Positions 33,214 to 41,684 of a stretch of 64,000 nt of DNA are shown piece by piece. Numbering within the stretch: the first letter of the stretch is position 1; the number at the start of each line of letters is the position of its first letter. Below the pieces are notes generated by a model, which saw nothing but the letters and a program-made list of their open reading frames with translations, had not been told where the DNA came from and did no database searches. The stretch spans positions 1-64,000 of the forward strand of contig JBBFLE010000011.1 in assembly GCA_037481695.1 (NCBI GenBank), given 5' to 3'. The stretch is from a bacterium. Lineage in GTDB: Bacteria; Desulfobacterota; Desulfocorpusculales; Desulfocorpusculum. The position numbers and the translations under genes were made by a program.

Positions 33214-34529
33214 TTAGCTGAAAAGCATTTTTGGTAACCATGTGGCCGTACCTGGGAAAAAAGCCACGATGGCTAGCCCGACCAACTGAAGACCCATGAA
33301 CTGAAACATACCTATGTAGATATCCCAGAGGCTTAGTTTTGGGGCAACCCCTTTTAGGTAGTAAGCTGCAATTGCCACAGGGGGGAGAGAAAGGCTGTTT
33401 GTAGATTCATTGCTACCAGAATGCAAAACCAAAGTTTGTCAAAGCCAAAGGCATCCACAATGGGAAGCATCATGGGAAGGAAGATATATATGATTGCAGG
33501 CCATTCAAGGGGCCATCCCAGAATGAAGACAAAAAGCATCAATACTATTAGCACAACCACAGGAGACATCTCGAGTCCGAGGAAGCCTTTTACCAGCATT
33601 GTCCCTGAGCCAAGCCTGGAGAAAACCGCTCCATATACGTTGGCTGCCATGCCCAGGAAGAGGACCATGCTGGAGGTCTGGACAGTCTCCCTGGTGGAGT
33701 TGATGAGTTTCTCCCAGGTGAGTCTCCTGTAGAGCAGGCCAAGCAAGAGCGCCCCAAAAGCTCCAAGGGCCGCCCCCTCTGTTGGGGTGGCAAGCCCAAA
33801 GAGGATGCTTCCCAGAGAGGCAGCTACAAGCACGAGCACAGGCATAATGCCCAAGGAGAGTTCCTTTAAGGCCTGACCAACAGATTTGGCCCTTTCTTCA
33901 GGTGGGAGTGCCGGACCCAAGGCCGGGTTGAGGTAGCAGCGCACCATTGCATAAACAATATAAAGCCCTGAAAGGATGAAACCAGGGATTATTGCTGCTG
34001 CCAGGAGCTTTATCACAGATATGCCGGCAACAGGTCCCATGACCACAAGCATGACACTCGGTGGAATGAGGATCCCCAAACAACCTCCCCCGGTTATCAC
34101 CCCTGCAGAGAGTCTAGGATCGTAATTGTTCCTCATCATTATTGGCACTGCCATAAGCCCCATGACAGTGACGGGCGCACCAATTATTCCTGTGGCCATT
34201 GCGAAGACTGTCGATGCCACGAGAACAGCCAGATAGAGGGAACCTCTCACAGGCCCCATCACCATCTGGAAGGAAGTAAAAAGCTTCTCCATCAATCCAC
34301 ATCGTTCCAGAACGTAGCCCATGAAGACAAAGAGGGGCACAGCAGCCAATACCTCTTCCTTCATGAAACCGAAGGCCTGCATTACCATGAGGTGAAAGAC
34401 CAAATCCCCAAAACCGATGTACCCAAAGAACAGGGAAATTATGATGAGGGTGAAGGACATGGGAAAGCCCAGAAATATAGCCACCAAAAGGACTCCCAGC
34501 ATTAAGAACCCCAGGGGCTCAGGACTCAT
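33214..34529 (-). pseudogene. dctM: TRAP transporter large permease (DctM), set 2, frameshifted near the C terminus
   Basis: The first 378 or so residues are a normal DctM: VPLFVFMGYVLERCGLM near 63, GAPVTVMGLMAVP near 116, GGGCLGILIPPSVMLVV near 147 and GLATPTEGAALGAFGALLLG near 250. The frame then leaves the family at AFLSP and stops after LWQLQLTT. The expected C terminus continues in another frame as PPVAIAAYYLKGVAP and runs through a last membrane helix to a stop at 33214. The switch point is a run of six G at 33380-33385 (plus strand), where seven would restore the frame. This is either a sequencing error or a real loss of the last helix. The dctQ and dctP genes upstream are intact, so an error is quite possible. 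Confidence 0.85.
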
Positions 34530-35031
34530 ACGGCCTCCCTTTTATGATGGCGTAAAGGGATTTAAAGAACTCCGAGATCCCTTGAAGAAGGAGCAGAAAG
34601 CCCGTAATGGCAATCACTGTTTTGAAAGGATATATGGGGGGTCTCCATGGGCTTGCATCAGATCTTTCCCCCATCATCCAGGATCTGGCTGCATAGTCCC
34701 ATCCGGCTACAAGGAAAAGGATGATACCGGGAAAAAAGAAGAGCAAGTACATGATGGCATCCAGAATGTTCTGGCACCTCAGGGACCACTTGGCGTAGAA
34801 CATGTCGGTCCTGATATGGGCCTTCTTGTACAGGGTGTAGGATGCCCCGATCATGAATATGGTCCCGTAGAGCATGTAAGTCACATCATAGGCCCAAACA
34901 GTTGGGGCTCCCAAAAAATACCTGCTGAAAACCTCAAATAGAAGGCCCCCCATAAGCGGCAATATGAGCCATCCAAGGATCTTCCCGGTCCACTCTGCAA
35001 TGGTGTCTATCAGACGCACAATTTTGTCCAA
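34519..35031 (-). CDS. dctQ: TRAP transporter small permease (DctQ), set 2
   Basis: The small membrane subunit has 170 residues from a TTG start at 35031, chosen because AAGGAGGT lies 7 bases upstream. It has four hydrophobic segments: GWLILPLMGGLLFEVFSRYF near 20, VTYMLYGTIFMIGASYTLY near 50, DAIMYLLFFFPGIILFLVAG near 88 and FKTVIAITGFLLLLQGISEF near 135. The motif APTVWAYDVTYMLYG matches the DctQ family. Its end overlaps the dctM start by 11 bases. A GC-rich hairpin separates it from dctP. Confidence 0.88.
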   Translation of the reverse strand: MDKIVRLIDTIAEWTGKILGWLILPLMGGLLFEVFSRYFLGAPTVWAYDVTYMLYGTIFMIGASYTLYKKAHIRTDMFYAKWSLRCQNILDAIMYLLFFFPGIILFLVAGWDYAARSWMMGERSDASPWRPPIYPFKTVIAITGFLLLLQGISEFFKSLYAIIKGRPYES

Positions 35032-35081
35032 GATGTGTACCTCCTTAAGCTGAGGCACTGATGATGGATTGATGAGGAGGA

Positions 35082-35101
35082 GAGGGCCCTCGGGCCCCCT
35101 C
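35082..35101 (-). other. GC-rich stem-loop in the dctP-dctQ gap, set 2
   Basis: GAGGGCCC (35082-35089) pairs with GGGCCC and CTC (35092-35101) with a two-base bulge and a very short loop. On the minus-strand mRNA it lies just after dctP and is not followed by T. It may protect or punctuate the message instead of terminating it. Set 1 has a hairpin at the matching position. Confidence 0.4.
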
Positions 35102-35147
35102 CCCATCGCCTTGAGCCATTCAAGATCTCATCAGGCATCTTGCTTCA

Positions 35148-36254
35148 TCACTTCTTGGGAAAATAGTAGTTAGCTGTGAAGGAGTAATCCTTGAAGAAGG
35201 TCCTCCTGTAAGGGACTATCTTGGAGGCCCAATCCTTCTGAGATTTATAGATCTTGGCAAAAAGCGGATTTTTCTGGCTTTCCCTCTCTGCCACTTTATC
35301 CCATGCCTTGAGCACATTGAGCAAGATTTCATCCGGGGTCTCTACGAGATTGACCTTATGTTTTGTCACAAGCTCTTCAAGCGCCTGCTGGCCGAGCACA
35401 TATTCCTCTATGGTGTTCTTGAGCATCATCTCATTGGTGGCAAGTTCTACCAGCACCTGGATATCCTTGGGAAGTTCATCCCATTTCTTCTTGTTTATCA
35501 AGAGCTCCACGTAGCCTGTGGGCTGGTGGACCCCTGGTGCATGATAGTACTTGCAGACGTCATGAAGTCCAAGGAGCATGTCACTGTGAGGGTCGCTGTA
35601 CTCAGCTCCGTCTATGACTCCCCTTTCCAAAGCAGGAAGGATTTCCCCTCCAGGCAGGGTTACCACTGACATCCCTGCCTCCTTAAAGACCTCTGCTGCA
35701 AGCCCCGCTGCACGCACCTTCAGCCCTTTAAGCTCTGCCCATGACTTGATGGACTTCTTGAACCATCCCTGGGGCTCTGGGAACTCCCCTTTAAGAAAGA
35801 AGGAATGAACGTTCTTGTAACCTACCTCCTTGATGAGGTCCCTCCAAAGCTGATATCCACCTCCAAAGAGCATCCATCCAGTGTGGTCCCAAGTGTCCAT
35901 ACCAAAAGGCCCGCCGGCTGCGGAAGCGAAAAGGGTGAAGGCCGAGTTCTTCCCAACCCAATAGCCAGGCCAACTCAGTCCCGCATCCAGAAGGCCCTTC
36001 TCCACAGCATCCAAGATATCGAAAGCTGGGACTATTTCACCTGGGGCCATGACCGGGGTCACCTTCAACCTGCCGCCGGTTACATCCTCTATGCGTTTCA
36101 TGAGGCGCTCCCCGCACAGATAATCCCAAGAGCCGGGAGCAAAGGCGCTCTGTACCTTCCATTTGATTTCAGCCGTAGCCCCTGGTGCAGGAAGAATAAG
36201 GCACATACAAACCAAAGATATCACTGCACCCAAAGGTAACCCCTTTCCTTTCAT
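35148..36254 (-). CDS. dctP: TRAP transporter substrate-binding protein (DctP), set 2, ketoacid/lactate type
   Basis: The 368-residue periplasmic receptor has a signal peptide (LGAVISLVCMCLILPAPGATA). The mature part starts IKWKVQSAFAPGSWDYLCGER. The segments LSWPGYWVGKNSAFTLFAS, GLKVRAAGLAAEVFKEAG with the ligand Arg, and DGAEYSDPHSDMLLGLHDV, followed by YYHAPGVHQPTGYVELLIN, resemble the TakP-type receptors that bind 2-oxo acids or lactate, often with a metal ion. That ligand guess is from family resemblance. The gene heads a dctPQM operon whose permease is frameshifted here. A possible promoter lies far upstream near 36530-36553. Confidence 0.9.
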   Translation of the reverse strand: MKGKGLPLGAVISLVCMCLILPAPGATAEIKWKVQSAFAPGSWDYLCGERLMKRIEDVTGGRLKVTPVMAPGEIVPAFDILDAVEKGLLDAGLSWPGYWVGKNSAFTLFASAAGGPFGMDTWDHTGWMLFGGGYQLWRDLIKEVGYKNVHSFFLKGEFPEPQGWFKKSIKSWAELKGLKVRAAGLAAEVFKEAGMSVVTLPGGEILPALERGVIDGAEYSDPHSDMLLGLHDVCKYYHAPGVHQPTGYVELLINKKKWDELPKDIQVLVELATNEMMLKNTIEEYVLGQQALEELVTKHKVNLVETPDEILLNVLKAWDKVAERESQKNPLFAKIYKSQKDWASKIVPYRRTFFKDYSFTANYYFPKK

Positions 36255-37065
36255 GTTTCACCTCCCTAGCAAGAGTATTTCATCCTCAAAAAGGCCCTGG
36301 CCTTTCAAAGGCCTTTCTGCCCAATGCTCCTTGTACGCGAAAATCCTTATGGCACTTCACAAACACACCTGAGCTGAGGCCCATAGGTTTGGAAGTCTAC
36401 ACGCCTTGTTGGAGCTTGCCTCAAAATAGCCCAAGAGGCCACCTTGCCTTTTACCACTTGAACAAGAGGGGCTGAAACTCAGCTAGAGAAATGAATCTAC
36501 ATTCTGTACACCGATGAGCGGAGTCTTTATCATATCCAAGATTTTCCTGTCAAGAGCCCAAAGACATCTTTATCAAGAATTTTCTGGGCCACCTGGGCTT
36601 ACACCAGGTAAGTGATTAAATCCTCTTTGGTGTGGCAAATCATATCAGGCTGACCAAAAATGCAAGGCCCGCTGGCTAAATGGAGTGAGCTTGCTTACGC
36701 TCCCACCAGGGTGGGCACCAGAAAAACATCAAGCCTTTCCCAGATAGGTTCAGCTAAGGCCAGGGGGATTTCTTATTGTTAAAGCTTTTGGCTCTGCGGG
36801 AGCTTCACACCCTGCTTGGGGGTGCGTCTGGGACCCTCTGGCTGACTTGCGGAAATGGAGCCATGAGGGGATTGGGGTTTTGAAGACACCATTCCAGGGA
36901 GTGCCCAACTGCAGAGATCTTCTCCACCAAGAGAATCTTAACCCTTGGCTCCAGCCTCGGGTGGCCCCTTGTTTTAGAACTTGAAAGTTACCTGGGTTGT
37001 GTGCTAGCCCTCAAAGCCAAAGCTCTTGGAGAAAGACTCAATTGGAAGGGTCATGAGTCTTCCCT
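36255..37065. other. intergenic region, about 810 bases, no gene seen
   Basis: No supported reading frame or RNA gene was found. On the minus strand TTGACA (36548-36553) with TAAAGA 18 bases later could be a promoter for the second TRAP operon. There are a few short inverted repeats around 36690-36720 (GCTCCCACCAGGGTGGGCAC) of unknown role. This is the longest clearly non-coding stretch in the window with no features assigned. Confidence 0.45.
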
Positions 37066-38013
37066 TCATCGGATTTTCTTCAGAAAGTGCCACAACTCCG
37101 AAGAGGTATCCAGAACCAGAGTGCTTCTCTCATCCAGGCCCTTGGAGTAGACCTCCAGGGATTTTAGCAGGCCGTAAAACTCAGGATCCCGGCTGTAGGC
37201 CTGGGCATAGATCCTTGCAGCCTCTGCCTCTGCCCTACCTTTAATTTCTTCGGCCTCCCTGTAAGCCTGGGAGGATATCTCAGCCAGTTTCCTGGCCTTA
37301 TTCCCCTCTATTATGTTGGCTTCCCTTTTGCCTTCGGACCTGATCTTCTCTGCTATTCGTTTCCTTTCCTGTATCATGCGTGCGAAGACTGACTTCTGGA
37401 CGTCTTCCACGTAGAGAATCCTTTTTATGCGCACATCTACCAGCTCTATTCCAAACTCCTCCAATTTCTTGGCAGCGTTTTCCTGTATCATCTCCGTCAA
37501 CTTGTAACGCCCCACGGCTATGGGAACAAAAAGGGCATCGCTTCCAGTCTCTTCCTCGCCTATGACTGCGCGTATCTCAGCTTCATCCCTGTTGGTGTTG
37601 CGCACTGCCTCTATGAGCATGTAAGAGGTAATGGCATTGCGAACTGCAGGGTCTATTATGTCATCTAGTTTTTTTTGGGCCCAAGTCTCATTTCCCACTG
37701 TCTGGAAGAACTTAAGAGGATCCTTGACTCTCCACCTGGCAAAGGCGTCAACCCATATGAAAGTCTTGTCCAAGGTGGGGATCTGCCCAGGGTCTCCGTC
37801 CCACTCCAGAAGGGTCTTGGGAAAACGGTTTAGCTGCTGTATTAGAGGCCACTTGAAGTACAGGCCTGCCTCCTGAATGGGGCTTCCCACGGGCTTTCCG
37901 AACTGGGTTATGATGACCTGCTCCCTCTCATCCACCACGAATAGGCCGCCCAGCCCAAGCAAGACCGCTACACCTAGTAAGACCCATATCAGAATGGGAT
38001 TGCGGGCTTTCAT
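37066..38013 (-). CDS. hflC: HflC, FtsH-associated SPFH membrane protein
   Basis: HflC joins HflK in a large complex in the inner membrane around the protease FtsH and modulates its turnover of membrane proteins. The 315-residue protein has one N-terminal helix (ILIWVLLGVAVLLGLGGLFVV), then the band-7/SPFH domain starting VDEREQVIITQFGKPVG. A long coiled-coil region rich in Glu and Arg (IQERKRIAEKIRSEGKREANI near 215) follows, with the AQAYSRDPEFYGLLKSLEVY segment near 270. Its ATG overlaps the hflK stop. Confidence 0.93.
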   Translation of the reverse strand: MKARNPILIWVLLGVAVLLGLGGLFVVDEREQVIITQFGKPVGSPIQEAGLYFKWPLIQQLNRFPKTLLEWDGDPGQIPTLDKTFIWVDAFARWRVKDPLKFFQTVGNETWAQKKLDDIIDPAVRNAITSYMLIEAVRNTNRDEAEIRAVIGEEETGSDALFVPIAVGRYKLTEMIQENAAKKLEEFGIELVDVRIKRILYVEDVQKSVFARMIQERKRIAEKIRSEGKREANIIEGNKARKLAEISSQAYREAEEIKGRAEAEAARIYAQAYSRDPEFYGLLKSLEVYSKGLDERSTLVLDTSSELWHFLKKIR

Positions 38014-39047
38014 TTTCCTACCCCCTTCTGACCCAAATCCAGAAAAGGCACAATCCCCTTCTGGTCCTGATCCAGCACATACTTCCGCCCAACTCTTGGA
38101 AGCACTTCGCCCATGGCCTCCAGATAAAGCCTTTGTCGGGTGATCTCAGGAGAGGCCTTGTACTCCTCCCAAAGGGCTAGAAAACGGTTTGCATCACCTT
38201 TGGCCCTGTTGACCCTCTCAGCCAAGTAGCCTTGGGCCTCTTGCACCATTTTCTGGGCCTGCCCTTCGGCTGCTGGCACCTCCCGATTGTATTGCTCCTC
38301 GGCTGCCCTGATCATGGTCTCCTTGTCCTGTGTGGCCTTGTTAACGTCATTGAAGGCCGGCTGTACAGGCTCAGGCACATTGGTGGTCTTGAGTTCCAGA
38401 TTCACCACCCTGAGGCCCGTGTCTGCAATGTCCAAGGCCTTCTGCAGTTCCACCTTTGCCTCGTCCGCTATTACCTCCCGGCGGTTGAGCACCTCATTGA
38501 CGCTGCGGTCCCCGACAACCTGTCTCACCACGGCCTCAGAGAGATCCCTAAGGGTTTCCCTCACGTTTCTGACACGGAAAAGAAACTTGTAAGGGTCCTG
38601 GATCCTGTACTGCACTATCCAGGGCACCACCACCACGTTGAGATCTCCGGTGAGCATGAGAGATTCCCTCTCCAGTTCCCTGGTGGGGGCGGCGTACTCG
38701 GTGCGCACTCCGGACCTGAGAGTCCTAAGCCCAAAATCCTCTGTGAAGACCTTCCGCACCGGGACCTTGGTGACCTTCTCGATGCCTGCCGGAAGCTTTA
38801 GGTTAAGCCCCGGATCGGAGATGCGTTGAAAGCGCCCGAAGCGCTGGACCACCCCCACCTCTTCCACATCCACCTTGTAAACACAAGTGGTGAGCGCCCA
38901 GATAAGAGCCAGAATCCCCAATAAAAGAAGAGGACTGGGGCCCCTCGTGCGTAATCGATCTCCTGCCTTTCTAAGAAGCTCCTCCAAGGGGTTGGTGCGT
39001 GGCTGCCAAGGGCCACCGCCCCCATCTGTCCTAGGGTCCCAGACCAT
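38010..39047 (-). CDS. hflK: HflK, FtsH-associated SPFH membrane protein
   Basis: The 345-residue partner of HflC begins with a short Gly/Pro-rich cytoplasmic tail (VWDPRTDGGGGPWQ). One membrane helix (LLLLGILALIWALTTCVYKV near 45) is followed by the SPFH domain (VEEVGVVQRFGRF near 67) and an alanine/glutamate-rich coiled coil ending near AQGYLAERVNRAKGDANRFLAL. ATG 39047 was chosen because GGAGG is 5 bases upstream and the protein then matches the family start. A near-perfect promoter lies 50-80 bases upstream on this strand. hflX and hfq are not adjacent. Confidence 0.93.
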   Translation of the reverse strand: MVWDPRTDGGGGPWQPRTNPLEELLRKAGDRLRTRGPSPLLLLGILALIWALTTCVYKVDVEEVGVVQRFGRFQRISDPGLNLKLPAGIEKVTKVPVRKVFTEDFGLRTLRSGVRTEYAAPTRELERESLMLTGDLNVVVVPWIVQYRIQDPYKFLFRVRNVRETLRDLSEAVVRQVVGDRSVNEVLNRREVIADEAKVELQKALDIADTGLRVVNLELKTTNVPEPVQPAFNDVNKATQDKETMIRAAEEQYNREVPAAEGQAQKMVQEAQGYLAERVNRAKGDANRFLALWEEYKASPEITRQRLYLEAMGEVLPRVGRKYVLDQDQKGIVPFLDLGQKGVGK

Positions 39048-39095
39048 CGATACCTCCAGCCAAGAGTAGATTAGACCTGATGCAAGATCCCTCTG

Positions 39096-39124
39096 ACTGT
39101 ACAGAGAAGAGAAAAACGTGTCAA
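39096..39124 (-). promoter_or_regulatory. sigma-70-type promoter for hflK-hflC
   Basis: On the minus strand TTGACA (39119-39124), a 17-base spacer and TACAGT (39096-39101) lie about 50 bases before the hflK ATG. Confidence 0.6.
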
Positions 39125-39288
39125 CAAAAAGCGTCCTGGCACAGCCTGGGCCCGGGCACTGATCCTCTGGGTGTGATGATGAGAAGCAAGGAAACCTCTC
39201 AAGTGTTGTTTTTGAACAGGAGCCATTTGACAGCAGCCTTGGGTCGTGTTCAACTAAATTGAGGAGTGCCAAGACAACGGAGCAGTCC

Positions 39289-40017
39289 TTGAGTTCAAAG
39301 AGGGATTATCGCAGGCTGGTGCCCAGTCAGGCTGGTTGGGTACCCTTCACGGTAAGATATAGGGAAAGCGACCTGTGGATCCAGGCTGATCTGGATCTGA
39401 GGCAAAAGGCGGAAACCCTGCTTCTGGAGGCCAGGTTGCAGGTGGAGAATTATGCTCAGGAAAACCCCAGGTTTCTTAGTAGCCATCAGCCTCTGCCAGA
39501 AGATGGCGTGGCCCCAGAGGCTGTGAGATGGATGCTGTCTGCTGCAATGTCAGCAGGGGTAGGGCCCATGGCCGCCGTGGCCGGTGCTATTGCCAGGTAT
39601 GTTGGGGAGGGCCTCCTGAAGCTGGGATGTAAAGAGGTGGTGGTGGAAAACGGTGGGGATTTATTCTTGATGGCCAACAGGGAGCTGCTGGTGGGTATCT
39701 ATGCAGGTTCCTCGCCTTTGAGCCAGCGATTGGGCCTAAAGATCGAGCCTCGGGGGATTCCCCTTGGGGTGGCCACCTCCTCTGCCACGGTGGGTCACTC
39801 TTTTAGCTATGGCGCCACAGATGCAGCCTGTGTGGTGGCCCAGGACGCGGCTCTTGCAGATGCAGCTGCCACGGCCTTGGGCAACAGGGTTAGAAAGAGC
39901 TCAGACATGGAGCCAGCCCTGGATTGGGTGCTTTGCCTGGAAGGGGTGCTGGGGGCTGTCTTGATTCTGGGCAAGGCCCTGGCCGTCAAAGGAGAGATCC
40001 AACTGGCAAGCCTGTAA
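39289..40017 (+). CDS. UPF0280 family protein
   Basis: The 242-residue protein belongs to the uncharacterised UPF0280 family, which resembles ApbE flavin transferases in fold. Visible features are VPFTVRYRESDLWIQAD near 12, GPMAAVAGAIARYVGEGLL near 95, EVVVENGGDLFLM near 120, and GVATSSATVGHSFSYGATDAACVV with conserved Ser, His and Asp near 165-190. ADAAATALGNRV follows. The TTG at 39289 has CGGAG 6 bases upstream; TTG 39259 has none. It diverges from hflK. The biochemical role of the family is unknown; flavin-related or cofactor chemistry is a guess from fold. Confidence 0.82.
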   Translation: MSSKRDYRRLVPSQAGWVPFTVRYRESDLWIQADLDLRQKAETLLLEARLQVENYAQENPRFLSSHQPLPEDGVAPEAVRWMLSAAMSAGVGPMAAVAGAIARYVGEGLLKLGCKEVVVENGGDLFLMANRELLVGIYAGSSPLSQRLGLKIEPRGIPLGVATSSATVGHSFSYGATDAACVVAQDAALADAAATALGNRVRKSSDMEPALDWVLCLEGVLGAVLILGKALAVKGEIQLASL

Positions 40018-40302
40018 AGGCTTCCAGCTGCCTGAGGGGTTTGAAAGGATGCTGGAAGGAATGGCCTCTGGGATCCAGGCCAGTCCCCAAAGATTTCATG
40101 GGTGGGCCCCAGGGCTTGCGCTTAAGTGTTTGAGAGGCCCTACGGGGGTGGGCCCAAGGTTTTTAGCCACAGGATCCAAATGATTTGGCCAAGTGTTCCT
40201 GAGAGTTCTCAAGTGATGGAAAGGTGCCATGGGATTGGTACCAGGGTTGATTCCTCTGAGTGCTTATGCTAATAGTGACCGGGCTTGAAGGGGTATCGGG
40301 CA

Positions 40303-40800
40303 GTGCGAATCGGAGTTATCTCGGACAGTCATTTGAAGGTTGTCCATGAAGATTTCATGTATGGTCTTAGGAAGGCATTCCATGGGGTGGATTTGATCTT
40401 CCATTGCGGAGACTGGGTCTCCAGAGCTGTCTTGGAGGCCATGGTCGGCCAGGGTTGGGAGGTCATAGGTGTGGCGGGGAACATGGATCCTCCTGAAGTA
40501 TATTGTGAGGTTCCTGTGAAGAGGGAGTTGGAGTTGGAGCAAAGGAGAATCGGCCTGCTCCATGGATGGGGTGCGCCTGAGGGTATAGAGAAGAGAGTGA
40601 TCGCGGCTTTTCCAGGGGTGGAGCTCATTGTGTTTGGTCATACCCACAGGCCACTTTGGACAAGGTTGGGAGATGTCTGGTTGTTCAATCCTGGTTCTGC
40701 GGCCGGATGGGGCAACCCTCAGGGCCCGACCGTGGGTATCTTGGACGTGGGAGAAGAGATCAGGGCCAGCATAGTGCCCCTGAGGGGGGAGGCTCAGTGA
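40303..40800 (+). CDS. MJ0936/YfcE-type metallophosphoesterase
   Basis: The 165-residue enzyme is a two-metal phosphodiesterase. Metal motifs appear in order: RIGVISDSHLK at the N terminus, LIFHCGDWV near 36, VAGNMDPP near 58, GLLHGW near 84 and VFGHTHRP near 108, with FNPGSA near 126. GTG 40303 gives the usual start; an upstream TTG at 40285 lacks a ribosome-binding site. Relatives hydrolyse model phosphodiesters; the natural substrate is unknown. The last bases overlap the GTG of the HIT gene, so both are translated from one message. Confidence 0.87.
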   Translation: MRIGVISDSHLKVVHEDFMYGLRKAFHGVDLIFHCGDWVSRAVLEAMVGQGWEVIGVAGNMDPPEVYCEVPVKRELELEQRRIGLLHGWGAPEGIEKRVIAAFPGVELIVFGHTHRPLWTRLGDVWLFNPGSAAGWGNPQGPTVGILDVGEEIRASIVPLRGEAQ

Positions 40801-41321
40801 GCCAGCCCAGGGAAACTTCGGGAAAGATCTTGTGGGCGCCTTGGAGGGCCTGTTACGTACAGGAGAAGAAAAGAGGCGGCTGCGTGTTTTGTCAGGCCCT
40901 GGAAGAGGTGCAAGAATCTGAAAGCCTGGTACTTAGAGTGGCGAGGCGGGTGTTTGTCATGATGAACCGTTACCCCTATGCCCATGGCCACCTGCTGGTT
41001 TCCCCACTTAGGCATGTGCCGGATCTGGAAGGTCTCACCAGCGAGGAGGCTGCAGATCTCATGGAGGAGACCCGCTTGGCCACCAGGGTCCTGACCAGAG
41101 TCTTGAATCCCGAGGGTTTCAACGTGGGGATCAACCTGGGCAAGGTGGCTGGCGCAGGTTATGCGGGCCATCTCCATGTACACGTGGTGCCCAGATGGAA
41201 CGGAGATCTGAACTTCATGCCCATTCTGGCCGACGTGAGGGTCATCTCCGAGCATCTTCAAGACACATATTTCAAGCTAAAGAGGGAGTTCACCAACTTA
41301 GGGAAGGAGGATCCCAAATGA
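40797..41321 (+). CDS. HIT-family nucleotide hydrolase/phosphorylase
   Basis: The 174-residue protein has the histidine triad HLHVHVVPRW near residue 122 and an N-terminal CVFC-containing stretch typical of AP4A-phosphorylase-like HIT proteins. VMMNRYPYAHGHLLVSPLRHV near 55-75 is the family core. GTG 40797 overlaps the preceding TGA (GTGA) and has GGGAGG upstream; longer frames upstream are noise. It precedes lapA with an ATGA overlap. Likely substrates are dinucleoside polyphosphates or nucleoside phosphoramidates. Confidence 0.88.
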   Translation: MSQPRETSGKILWAPWRACYVQEKKRGGCVFCQALEEVQESESLVLRVARRVFVMMNRYPYAHGHLLVSPLRHVPDLEGLTSEEAADLMEETRLATRVLTRVLNPEGFNVGINLGKVAGAGYAGHLHVHVVPRWNGDLNFMPILADVRVISEHLQDTYFKLKREFTNLGKEDPK

Positions 41322-41680
41322 TGAGAGTCCTCCGGAGTGTTTTGTTGGTAGTGTTGATAGGTTTGATGCTGGTATTCGTGCTGCAAAACAGCTCGGAGCT
41401 GGTCAGGCCAGTGGAAATAAAACTGGACTTGTTCATAAAGGACCTCTCCCCGGGCCCCATCCCCCAATATGGGCTTGTACTGGGTGCTTTGCTGGCAGGA
41501 GTGCTGATAGGAGGGATTTGGGGGCTGCTTCAGCAGCTGGGGCTAAGATCAAGGCTGAGGGAAGCCAAGAAGCTGCTCAAAGAAAGGGAAAGCGAACTGG
41601 ATTCATTGCGCAACCTGCCTGTGGTAGAGACTTCTTCACTTCCTGTTGGTTCCCAACCGGGGACAGGGCTGGGGAAGTGA
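41318..41680 (+). CDS. lapA: LapA-domain membrane protein
   Basis: The 120-residue inner-membrane protein has two helices (VLLVVLIGLMLVFVLQNS and GLVLGALLAGVLIGGIWGLL) with a short periplasmic loop containing VRPVEIKLDLF. A cytoplasmic coiled coil (RLREAKKLLKERESELDSLR) follows. This is the LapA/DUF1049 pattern. AAGGAGG lies 7 bases before the ATG, which overlaps the HIT stop. It is followed immediately by lapB, as in Proteobacteria, where the pair controls the amount of lipopolysaccharide precursor. Confidence 0.82.
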   Translation: MMRVLRSVLLVVLIGLMLVFVLQNSSELVRPVEIKLDLFIKDLSPGPIPQYGLVLGALLAGVLIGGIWGLLQQLGLRSRLREAKKLLKERESELDSLRNLPVVETSSLPVGSQPGTGLGK

Positions 41681-41684
41681 CCTG

